A stretch of 64,000 nt of DNA from JBEDUK01 sp963781595 (GTDB lineage Bacteria; Actinomycetota; UBA4738), in NCBI GenBank assembly GCA_963781595.1, contig CAWAGG010000006.1, positions 558,001-622,000 of the forward strand, in the 5' to 3' direction. Below are positions 16,448 through 23,946 of this stretch, piece after piece (the stretch's first letter is position 1; every line of letters begins with the position of its first letter). The position numbers and the translations under genes were made by a program. The notes under the pieces are model-generated. The model saw nothing but the letters and a program-made list of their open reading frames with translations. It was not told the DNA's origin and ran no database searches.

Positions 16448-17386
16448 TCAGTCGACGGGCCCTGCGCCGTCGTCGGTCCGTGGCTCCGACGTGCGGGACA
16501 GTCGTTCCCGAGCGATGTCCACGGCCACGGGGTTGCGGTCGACCAACAGGAACCGGCGCCCGAGGCGCTTCGCCACCACGCCCGTCGTTCCGCTCCCGGC
16601 GAAGAAGTCCAGAACGAGGTCCCCGGGCCGGCTCGAGGCGGCGACGATGCGCGTGAGCAGCCGCTCGGGCTTCTGTGTCGGATAGCCCGTGCGCTCGGGA
16701 CCGTTCGTCGGCACGATCGTCATCCACCACACGTCCGTGGGGAGCTTTCCCCGAGAGACCTTCTCCGGACCCACCAGGCCGGGCGCCATGTACGGGATCC
16801 GGTCGATCGCGTCCCGATCGAACGTCCACGCGTCCCCGCGCGCGTACCACAGGATCGTGTCGTGCTTGCGCGGCCACCGGTCGCGCGGCCTCCCCCCGTA
16901 GTCGTAGGCCCACACGATCTCGTTCAGGAAGCGCTCGGGTCCGAACACGTCGTCCATGATCAGCCGCGCGTGGTGCGCCGCCCGGAAGTCGAGGTGGACG
17001 TAGATCGACCCACGTGGGTCCAGCACGCGATGCGCTTCGGTCAGATGCGCCGCGAGGAACGCGAGGTACGCGTCGAGCGGCATGTCGTCGCGGTACGCGT
17101 GATCGGAGACCACTTCGAACCGGTACGTCCTGCCGCCGAACCCGCGGCGCTCACGCTCCCCCGCGCCCGTGCGGATCGACGACAGCCTGCGCACCTGTCC
17201 CGTACCGAACGGCGGATCGACGTAGATCAGCTGCACGGAACCATCCGGGAGCGTCCCGAGCACGTCCAACGCCGTGCCCAGGATCACGCCTTCGGGCACG
17301 AGCGCCTGGCGTCGCGCGGTCACGGGACGTTCGGCCGTCGGCTCGCCTCCTCTGGAATCGGTGGGCGCTTCTCTATGCTCGACCAT
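16448..17386 (-). CDS. orphan DNA methyltransferase (beta class, N6-A or N4-C)
   Basis: About 312 residues with motif IV IYVDPPFGTG near the N-terminus and motif I LDFFAGSGTTG near the C-terminus, the beta-class order of the N6_N4_Mtase family. The YPTQKPERLL element precedes motif I as expected. It transfers a methyl group to adenine or cytosine in a specific DNA site; the target is not readable. No restriction endonuclease or specificity subunit is adjacent, so it is likely a solitary modification enzyme. Its ATG overlaps head-to-head with the ATG of the divergent gene; downstream GTG codons are alternative starts. Confidence 0.82.
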   Translation of the reverse strand: MVEHREAPTDSRGGEPTAERPVTARRQALVPEGVILGTALDVLGTLPDGSVQLIYVDPPFGTGQVRRLSSIRTGAGERERRGFGGRTYRFEVVSDHAYRDDMPLDAYLAFLAAHLTEAHRVLDPRGSIYVHLDFRAAHHARLIMDDVFGPERFLNEIVWAYDYGGRPRDRWPRKHDTILWYARGDAWTFDRDAIDRIPYMAPGLVGPEKVSRGKLPTDVWWMTIVPTNGPERTGYPTQKPERLLTRIVAASSRPGDLVLDFFAGSGTTGVVAKRLGRRFLLVDRNPVAVDIARERLSRTSEPRTDDGAGPVD

Positions 17387-17789
17387 GATGACGACGCACG
17401 GCACCGAGCGCTTCGAGTTCGACTTCGATCCCCGCTACCGTCCGCTGCTCGCCGGCCTGACGGTCACGCCGGGCCGGGCCTGGGTCGAACTCGGCGACGA
17501 GCTCGTCGTCCGGTTCGGGCGATGGGAGCTGCGGACGCCCGTGTCGAACATCGCCGACGTGTGCATCACCGGGCCATACATGGCGGCCCGGGCGATCGGT
17601 CTTCGGCTGTCCCTCACGGACCACGGGGTCACGTTCGGGACGACCGCGCGAGGCGGTGCATGCGCGACGTTCCACCAGCCCGTTCCCGGCGTCTCGTGGC
17701 TCGGCCTCGTGCGGCACCCGGGCGCGACGGTCACGGTGAAGGACCCGGAGGCGTTCGCATCGGCGGTTCGCGCCAGGATCGAACGCTAG
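17385..17789 (+). CDS. conserved hypothetical protein
   Basis: A 134-residue beta-rich protein: FEFDFDPRYRPLLAGLTVTPGRA, then WVELGDELVVRFGRWELRTP, NIADVCITGPYMAARAIGLR and SWLGLVRHPGATVTVKDPE. No cysteine pair or catalytic motif is apparent and no family is assigned with certainty; similar proteins occur singly in actinobacteria. A TATGCT hexamer ends five bases before the ATG, so the mRNA may be leaderless. The start overlaps that of the divergent DNA methyltransferase by two bases. Confidence 0.65.
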   Translation: MMTTHGTERFEFDFDPRYRPLLAGLTVTPGRAWVELGDELVVRFGRWELRTPVSNIADVCITGPYMAARAIGLRLSLTDHGVTFGTTARGGACATFHQPVPGVSWLGLVRHPGATVTVKDPEAFASAVRARIER

Positions 17790-17830
17790 CCGGCGGATGA
17801 CGCAAGCCCCCGGCCGCACGGTGTGGTTCG

Positions 17831-18235
17831 TCACCCTGCCTGACTGAGTTCGACCAGATGTCCGTCGGGGTCGCGCAGGAAGCAGCGCGTCTCCCAGGGG
17901 CTCGCGAGCGGCGGGGTGAGGAACCCCGCGCCGCGCTGCCTGAGCGTCTCGTAGGCCTCCTGGCAGTCGGGAACCCGGATCGTGAACGCCACGCTGACAG
18001 TGTCCGGATCGGCCGGAGGCGCGAACGTCACGGTCGGCTTGTCGTCGGTCGGCGGTCCACCGGTCACGAGCAACAGCCAGGTCCCCAGGAACCGCAACAC
18101 GATCGACGTGCCGCCGTACTCGCGGTAGATCTCCGCCCCCAGCACGTCCCGGTAGAAGTCGCGCGAGCGGTCGAGTTCGCTCACGACCAGGATCGTCGTG
18201 ATCTCCATGCCGTCGACGGGGAACGTACCGCTCAT
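17831..18235 (-). CDS. VOC (glyoxalase/dioxygenase superfamily) protein
   Basis: A 134-residue vicinal-oxygen-chelate protein with two beta-alpha-beta-beta-beta units: MEITTILVVSELDRSRDFY RDVLG start and the ending CFLRDPDGHLVELSQ. Candidate metal ligands include the Glu of the final VELSQ strand. The family covers glyoxalases, ring-cleaving dioxygenases and resistance proteins; the substrate cannot be read. The ATG used begins MSGTFPVDGMEI; the internal MEITT is an alternative. Divergent from the EamA transporter. Confidence 0.8.
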   Translation of the reverse strand: MSGTFPVDGMEITTILVVSELDRSRDFYRDVLGAEIYREYGGTSIVLRFLGTWLLLVTGGPPTDDKPTVTFAPPADPDTVSVAFTIRVPDCQEAYETLRQRGAGFLTPPLASPWETRCFLRDPDGHLVELSQAG

Positions 18236-18291
18236 GGCGTTCGGCATCATCGCACGGCGTCCGCCCGGCCGCGTCTGCGAGCATCCCGGAC

Positions 18292-19227
18292 GTGACGGGC
18301 GCGGAGGCCGACGGGATCGGGGACGGCGGGGGCCTGCGGGCGAGCCCGCTCGGCGTGCTGGCGATCGCCGTCCCGGTCGTCGGCTGGTCGCTCGCGAACC
18401 TGATCGTGAAGATCGTGCCGGTCCCGGCGCTGACGTTCGCGTTCTGGCGCCTGTGGCTGGGCGCCGCGGTGATGCTGACGGTCGCGGCGCTCGCGCGCCG
18501 GCCGCTCACCCGCGACGTCCTGCGAGCCGGGATCCCGGGCGGGATCCTGTTCGGGCTGAACATCGTGTTCTTCTTCGTCGCGCTGAAGGAGACGGCGGTC
18601 GCCGACGTCCTGGTGATCGCCGCGCTCCAACCCGCGCTGACCGTGCTGGTCGCCGGCCGGCTCTTCGGCGAACACGTGACGCGCCGCGAGCTGTGGTTCG
18701 TGTTCGCCTCCGTCGCCGGCGTGGTCGTGTTCGTGATCGGCTCGAGCGGGACGCCGGCCTGGAGCCTCCGCGGGGATCTGTTCGCGGTGCTCTCGCTCGC
18801 CGTGTTCTTCGTGTACTTCCTGTGGTCGAAGCGCGTCCGGTCCGACGTCGCGGCGATCGAGTACATGGCGACGGTCACGCTCGTCGCCGCGGTCGTCGTG
18901 ACGCCACTGGCGATCGTCGGGCCGGGCATCTCGGGGATGCGCGGGGCCGACTGGTGGTGGCTCGTCCTGTTCGTGGCGATCGCTCAGGGCGGGCATCTCC
19001 TGCTCGCGTGGGCGCACCCGTACGTGGACGCGACCGTCTCGTCGTTGCTGCTCCTCGGCGAGCCCCCGATCTCCGCGATCGCGGCGTTCGTGGTGCTCGG
19101 CGAGACCGTCACATGGCTCGGCGTGGCCGGTGGGCTGGCCGCGCTGGCGTGCCTGGTCGTCGTCGTCCGGAGCGCGACCGCGGCGGGCACGACCCTCCCT
19201 GGAGCCACCGAGGCCGCATCCCCCTGA
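18292..19227 (+). CDS. EamA/DMT family transporter
   Basis: A 311-residue permease with ten hydrophobic segments forming two EamA repeats. The first repeat ends around ALQPALTVLVAGRLFGE and the second at LLLLGEPPISAIAAFVVLGE, both carrying the repeat-end E-P/G-E signature. Members export or import amino acids, nucleosides and other small metabolites. GTG start, no clear Shine-Dalgarno. No linked metabolic gene points to a substrate. It precedes the receiver-deacetylase gene by 101 bases and is probably a separate unit. Confidence 0.88.
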   Translation: MTGAEADGIGDGGGLRASPLGVLAIAVPVVGWSLANLIVKIVPVPALTFAFWRLWLGAAVMLTVAALARRPLTRDVLRAGIPGGILFGLNIVFFFVALKETAVADVLVIAALQPALTVLVAGRLFGEHVTRRELWFVFASVAGVVVFVIGSSGTPAWSLRGDLFAVLSLAVFFVYFLWSKRVRSDVAAIEYMATVTLVAAVVVTPLAIVGPGISGMRGADWWWLVLFVAIAQGGHLLLAWAHPYVDATVSSLLLLGEPPISAIAAFVVLGETVTWLGVAGGLAALACLVVVVRSATAAGTTLPGATEAASP

Positions 19228-19328
19228 GGTCCGTCAGGGAGCATCCCCGCCGACCACCGGTCGGCGCCAGCACCGCATCTGCACGCCGAAGCGATGAAGG
19301 ACCGCGGCCGGATGCCGATACCTCTGGC

Positions 19329-20420
19329 ATGGAACCGAACCGACCCCTCGCCTATCGCGTGCTGGTCGTCGAGGACGACGGCGTCTCCGCCGCGTTCCTC
19401 CGGGGCGTCCTCGAGAAAGGCGGACGCTTCGCAGTCACGCACACCGGAGACGCCGAACGAGCCGGCATGTTCCTCGCGACGCAGGACTGGGACCTGCTGA
19501 TAGTCGACGTCCGGCTGCCCGGCATGACCGGGCTCGAACTGCTCCGGATCCTCCCCCCCGAACAGCAGCCCCCGACGATCGTGATCACGGGAGCCCCGAC
19601 GCTCGACGTCGCCGTCGACGCCCTGCGCGCCGAGGCCGACGAGTTCCTCGCGAAGCCGGTCGAGCCCGACGTGCTGCTCGCGAAGGCCGCGGCCCTCGCT
19701 GGCCGGCCCCGGCGGCGGCCCGAGGCCGTCCGCGTGCTCGCGATCGGCGCGCACCCGGACGACGTGGAGATCGGGTGCGCCGGGAGCCTGCTGGGGCATC
19801 GTGCGGCCGGCGACGCGGTCGCGATCCTGACGATGACGCAGGGCGAGAGCGGTGGCGACCGCGACTGGCGGGCGCGGGAGTCGGAACGCTCGGCCACGTA
19901 CCTGGGCGCCCAGCTGTTCCTGCGGGACCTGGAGGACACCGGGATCCCCGCGGGGAACCCGACCGTCGGCATGATCGAGGAGGTCGTTGCGGAATTCGGG
20001 CCGAACGTCGTCTACACGCACAGCATCAACGACCTGCACCAGGACCACCGCGCGGTCCATCGCGCCGCGATGGTCGCCGTCCGCGCCGTCCCGCACGTCT
20101 ACTGCTTCCAGAGCCCGTCTGCGACGGTCGAGTTCCGGCCGACGCGGTTCATCCCGATCGACGGGCACCTCGACGGGAAGCTCGAGGCGATCCGGGCGTT
20201 CGCGTCGCAGACCGCCAGCCGCGACTACCTCGACGAGGAGCTGATCCGTTCGACGGCACGGTACTGGGGCCGCTTCGGGGGCGGACGGTACGCCGAACCG
20301 CTCGAGGTCGTTCGCGACCGCGCCGCCGCCGACCCGCTCCGGTTGCCGGCCACGCGCAGCGCCGCCGAGGCCGCAGCCCGGGCCGGCGCGGCGACCGGGG
20401 GCGACCATGCCGCAGCCTGA
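19329..20420 (+). CDS. response-regulator receiver fused to PIG-L/LmbE deacetylase
   Basis: A 363-residue two-domain protein. Residues 8-130 are a CheY-like receiver with the acidic pair E15-D16, phospho-acceptor D60 in LLIVDVRLPGMTG, T87 in IVITGAP and K109 in FLAKPVE, all the residues needed for phosphorylation. Residues 138-345 are a PIG-L zinc deacetylase with the AHPDD metal motif (VLAIGAHPDDVEIGCAG) and HQDHRAVH. PIG-L enzymes remove N-acetyl groups from GlcNAc-containing substrates. The fusion implies that a histidine kinase, not present here, gates deacetylation. First gene of the five-gene block; the next gene overlaps its end by 14 bases. Confidence 0.88.
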   Translation: MEPNRPLAYRVLVVEDDGVSAAFLRGVLEKGGRFAVTHTGDAERAGMFLATQDWDLLIVDVRLPGMTGLELLRILPPEQQPPTIVITGAPTLDVAVDALRAEADEFLAKPVEPDVLLAKAAALAGRPRRRPEAVRVLAIGAHPDDVEIGCAGSLLGHRAAGDAVAILTMTQGESGGDRDWRARESERSATYLGAQLFLRDLEDTGIPAGNPTVGMIEEVVAEFGPNVVYTHSINDLHQDHRAVHRAAMVAVRAVPHVYCFQSPSATVEFRPTRFIPIDGHLDGKLEAIRAFASQTASRDYLDEELIRSTARYWGRFGGGRYAEPLEVVRDRAAADPLRLPATRSAAEAAARAGAATGGDHAAA

Positions 20421-21501
20421 CGACGCGACGACCGACCGGCGCTCGGATCCCCGTGACCGGGTCCCGCGGGTCCTGGTGACCGGGGCGGGTGGTCCCGCCG
20501 CGATCGCGTTCCTGCGCGCGGTGGGCGACGGGAGCGCCGACCTGTTCGCGGCGGACATCGACCCCTATGCGGCCGGGCTCTACCTCGTCCCGGAGGCGCG
20601 GCGCGTGCTGCTCCCCAGGGGCGACGACTCTGGCTTCGCAGGCGGGCTCCTCGCCGTGTGCGCCGACGAACGGATCGACCTGGTCGTGCCCACGGTGGAC
20701 GTTGAGCTGCTGCCGATCGCCCGGGTCCGCCGCCGGCTGGAGGTTGCCGGGACCCGCGCGGTCCTTGCTTCGATCGAGACGCTCGTCGTGTCGCTCGACA
20801 AGTGGCGCCTCGTGAGCGTCTGCCGGGACGCCGTCGCGGTGCCGGCGACGACGCTGATGGACGGACGGTCGAACGTGCCGTTCGAACCGCCGTTCGTCGT
20901 GAAGCCGCGGGTGGGCAGCGGGTCGCGCGGCGTCCGGCTCGTGGAGGACCCGGCCGAGCTGGCGAGCCTCCCGGGCGACGGGTCGATGATCGCGCAGGCG
21001 TACCTGCCCGGCGAGGAGTATTCGCTGGACGTACTGGCGAGGTCCGACGGGCACGTGGTTACCGTCGTGCCGCGCGTCCGGTTGAAGGTGGACTCGGGCG
21101 TGTCCGTCGCGGGTCGAACCGTGCACGACCCGGAGCTGGAGACGTTCGGCATGCGCGTCGCGGCGCGCATCAACCTGACGACCGTCGCGAACGTGCAGTG
21201 CCGTCGCGACGCGTACGGCCGCCCGGTCCTGCTGGAGGTGAACCCGCGGTTCTCCGGCGCGATGCCGCTCACGGTCGCGAGCGGCGTGAACATGCCAGCG
21301 CTGGCGCTCGCCGATGCGCTCGGCCTGCCCGTGCCCGACACGATCGCCTTCCGCGAGACGGCCATGGTCCGGTTCCTGGAGGACCGGTTCCCGCCGGTCG
21401 AGGAGATGGACGCCCTGGCACGCGGGCGCGGCGGGCTGCAGCGTCTGGGGACGGACGCCGCGGCGACGATGGAGTCGGCGATGGCCGTGGGCGAACGATG
21501 A
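20407..21501 (+). CDS. ATP-grasp ligase
   Basis: A 364-residue ATP-grasp enzyme with an N-terminal Rossmann-like domain (RVLVTGAGGPAAIAFLRAV, 21-39), then the ATP-grasp fold: ATP-binding K166 in FVVKPRVGSGSRGVR, the EEYSLDVL strand and the metal ligands E277 and N279 in LLEVNPRFSG. The layout resembles carbamoyl-phosphate-synthase-like ATP-grasp proteins that activate a carboxylate as acyl phosphate and join it to an amine. Its ATG lies inside the upstream gene. In this operon the amine could be the one exposed by the PIG-L deacetylase, which is inference. Confidence 0.85.
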   Translation: MPQPDDATTDRRSDPRDRVPRVLVTGAGGPAAIAFLRAVGDGSADLFAADIDPYAAGLYLVPEARRVLLPRGDDSGFAGGLLAVCADERIDLVVPTVDVELLPIARVRRRLEVAGTRAVLASIETLVVSLDKWRLVSVCRDAVAVPATTLMDGRSNVPFEPPFVVKPRVGSGSRGVRLVEDPAELASLPGDGSMIAQAYLPGEEYSLDVLARSDGHVVTVVPRVRLKVDSGVSVAGRTVHDPELETFGMRVAARINLTTVANVQCRRDAYGRPVLLEVNPRFSGAMPLTVASGVNMPALALADALGLPVPDTIAFRETAMVRFLEDRFPPVEEMDALARGRGGLQRLGTDAAATMESAMAVGER

Positions 21502-22247
21502 ACGCGAACGGCGACGTCCTTCGCCAGGACTGGCACGTCCACTCGACGTTCTCCGACGGCCGCTCCCGGCCCTCCGAGAACCTCACGCGCGCCGCCGAGG
21601 TCGGCCTCTTCGAGGTCTGCTTCGTCGACCACGTCCGCCGGTACACGACGTGGGTGCCGGACTTCGTCGAGGAGGTCGAACGGCTGCGGCGCGAGACCTC
21701 GGTGAAGGTGCACTGTTCGGTCGAGGCGAAGATCCTGGACCGTGCGGGAACGCTGGACCTGCCCCGCGCCGTCGCGGGACTCGACGGGCTCGACCTCGTC
21801 CACGTGGCCGATCACCGGTTCCCGATGGGCTTCGGACCGGCCGACCCCGACGAGGTGCGTCGGGCGCTGGCCCGCGGGACCGCGCAGGCCTCCGACCTGA
21901 TCGAGTGCCTGGTCGAAGCGACCGAACGCGCCCTGGCCCGCGTCCCGCGCGCGCTGCTGGCGCATCTGTTCAGCATCCTGCCGAAGGTCGGCCTGGACGA
22001 ATCCGAGGTTCCCGACGACGCGCTGTCATCGCTGGCCGCCGCCGCGGCGAGCGCAGGCGCACTGGTCGAGGTCAACGAGAAGTGGCGTTGTCCCTCCCCG
22101 CGGACGCTCCGAGCGTTCCGCGACGCGGGGGTCGGGATCGTCGCGGGCAGCGACGCCCACGAGCCGAACGCGATCGGCAGCTACGGCGGCTACGTGGCTC
22201 GCACGCTCGCGGACCTGGCTCCCGCACCCGCGGGGCGGGAGGCGTGA
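21498..22247 (+). CDS. PHP-domain metal-dependent phosphoesterase
   Basis: A 249-residue PHP-fold protein. Metal ligands visible are H13 and H15 in DWHVHSTFSDG, D20, H45 in CFVDHVRRY, the Glu in CSVEAKIL, His residues in VHVADHRFP and LLAHLFSIL, and the closing pair in VAGSDAHEPNAIG. PHP proteins hydrolyse phosphoester bonds (for example histidinol phosphate, nucleotides). It overlaps the ATP-grasp stop as ATGA. In this block it may dephosphorylate a sugar- or lipid-phosphate intermediate. Confidence 0.85.
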   Translation: MNANGDVLRQDWHVHSTFSDGRSRPSENLTRAAEVGLFEVCFVDHVRRYTTWVPDFVEEVERLRRETSVKVHCSVEAKILDRAGTLDLPRAVAGLDGLDLVHVADHRFPMGFGPADPDEVRRALARGTAQASDLIECLVEATERALARVPRALLAHLFSILPKVGLDESEVPDDALSSLAAAAASAGALVEVNEKWRCPSPRTLRAFRDAGVGIVAGSDAHEPNAIGSYGGYVARTLADLAPAPAGREA

Positions 22248-22251
22248 GGCG

Positions 22252-23766
22252 GTGCTGCATGCCGCGGCGCGAGCGGGCGTCTGGATCCTGATCGGCTTCG
22301 TCCTGCTTGGCGCCGTCCCGATGCTGATCGGCGCGTACGAGTTCGCCCTGATCGGCCTGCATCGCTGGCGGAACCACTTCGATCGGGTCGAACCCTTCCT
22401 GCCACGCGTCGCGGTCCTGATCCCGGCGTGGAACGAGGTCTCCGTGATCGGCGCGTCGATCGACCGGATGATGGCGATGGACTACCCGGCGAGCCGCCTG
22501 CGCGTCTACGTCGTCGACGACGCGAGCACCGACGACACGCAGTTCGTCGTTGCCGCGGCGGCGTCCTGGTACCCGGGCCGCGTGATCCACCTCCGGCGAG
22601 CGCACGGCGGCGCGGGCAAGGCGCACACGCTGAACCACGGCCTGCGCGTCCTGCTCGACGACGACTGGATGGAAGCGCTGCTGATCACGGACGCGGATGT
22701 GCAGTTCGAACCCGACGCCCTGCGGAAGATGACGCGGCACCTCACCGACCCGGGTGTCGGCGCCGTCACGGCGTTCATCAAGGAGGGCAGCCGTCCGGGC
22801 AACTCGATGACCCGGTTCATCGGCTACGAATACGTCACCGCGCAGGCCGCGGCCCGGCGGTCGCAGAACGTGCTGGGCGCGCAGGCGTGCCTGGCCGGCG
22901 GCGCGCAGCTGCACACGAGGGCGAACCTGGAGGCGATCGGCGGCCGGATCGACACGACCACGCTCGCCGAGGATACGGTCACGACGTTCCTCACCCAGCT
23001 CGCGGGGCGGCGGGTGATCTTCGACGGTGACGCGGTCGCGTGGGCCGAGGAGCCCGGCTCGATCCGCGGCCTGTGGGCACAGCGCGTCCGGTGGGCCCGG
23101 GGCAACGTCCAGGTGACCAGGCGGTTCCGGCACGTGTGGTTCCGGCCGCGCTGGTTCGGCCCGCGGCCCGCGCACCGGCTCGGCGGCGTGAGCTTCGGCG
23201 TGATCTGGTTCAGCCTCTTCCTGCAGCCGCTCCTGATGCTGCTGGCGTCGGCGAGCCTCGTGGCGCTGTACCTGATCGACGCGCCCGCGTCGTGGCGCGT
23301 GTTCCATCCGCTGTGGATCTGCAACGTGGTGACGTTCGCGTTCATCACGGCGTTCGCGCTGTCGCTCGATCCGAGCACCGCCCGGCGAACCTGGAAGCAG
23401 GCGATCACGTTCCCAGGGCTGGTCTCGCTCGCGATCCTCGTCTACGCGGCGTTCCCGGGGGCGGTCCGATGGGGCGCCGACGGCCTGATGCGCCTCACGG
23501 GCGTGCACCCGGGACCGGTTGCGGCGCACGCGCTGGTGCTCTTCGTCTACGCCTGGCTCGGCGCGTCGATGTTCGTCTCGTACCTCGCGAAGCGTCTCGA
23601 GGGCCGGCGTGGCGGACGGTTCTGGAGTCCGCTGTTCCTGTACGTCGGCGGCTACGGGCCGCTGCTGTGCTCCGTGACGCTCGCGGCGTATTGGCGCGAG
23701 CTGCGGCGGGCCGAGATGCGGTGGGAGAAGACCGAGAAGGAGGGGAAGATGGCGGTAGCGGCGTGA
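22252..23766 (+). CDS. membrane processive glycosyltransferase, family GT2
   Basis: A 504-residue integral membrane glycosyltransferase. One TM segment (about 10-36) precedes the GT-A domain with D89-D90 (VYVVDDAST), the D147-A-D149 metal motif (LLITDADVQF), the base region AED 239-241 and the QRVRW motif at 277-281. These four mark processive enzymes such as PgaC, NodC and BcsA. Four or five more TM helices follow (about 305-480) and a charged tail. It would polymerise a sugar from UDP- or GDP-donors while extruding it. GTG start five bases after the PHP stop. Confidence 0.88.
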   Translation: MLHAAARAGVWILIGFVLLGAVPMLIGAYEFALIGLHRWRNHFDRVEPFLPRVAVLIPAWNEVSVIGASIDRMMAMDYPASRLRVYVVDDASTDDTQFVVAAAASWYPGRVIHLRRAHGGAGKAHTLNHGLRVLLDDDWMEALLITDADVQFEPDALRKMTRHLTDPGVGAVTAFIKEGSRPGNSMTRFIGYEYVTAQAAARRSQNVLGAQACLAGGAQLHTRANLEAIGGRIDTTTLAEDTVTTFLTQLAGRRVIFDGDAVAWAEEPGSIRGLWAQRVRWARGNVQVTRRFRHVWFRPRWFGPRPAHRLGGVSFGVIWFSLFLQPLLMLLASASLVALYLIDAPASWRVFHPLWICNVVTFAFITAFALSLDPSTARRTWKQAITFPGLVSLAILVYAAFPGAVRWGADGLMRLTGVHPGPVAAHALVLFVYAWLGASMFVSYLAKRLEGRRGGRFWSPLFLYVGGYGPLLCSVTLAAYWRELRRAEMRWEKTEKEGKMAVAA

Positions 23767-23912
23767 GCATGAACGGGTCGGCGAACGATCGTCGCGCCTT
23801 CGAGGAGGACCTGGTGAAGGACCTCCGGTACGAACGGTCCCTCCCGTGGCGGGAGCTCCTGGCGCTCGGGGTGGTCGTCGTGGTGGTCGTGCTGCACCGG
23901 CTGTTCGGGTGA
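23763..23912 (+). CDS. small single-TM protein at the end of the glycosyltransferase operon
   Basis: A 49-residue protein starting at GTG that overlaps the glycosyltransferase stop (GTGA). Residues 1-30 are charged (NDRRAFEEDLVKDLRYERS) and residues about 31-47 form one TM helix (LLALGVVVVVVVLHRLF). It resembles the small accessory membrane subunits that accompany processive glycosyltransferases, such as PgaD, in size and placement only; no sequence homology is claimed. An ATG two codons later is an alternative start. Confidence 0.6.
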   Translation: MSMNGSANDRRAFEEDLVKDLRYERSLPWRELLALGVVVVVVVLHRLFG

Positions 23913-23946
23913 CGCGAAGCGCCCGGCGCGGATCGGTAAAGCGGCT

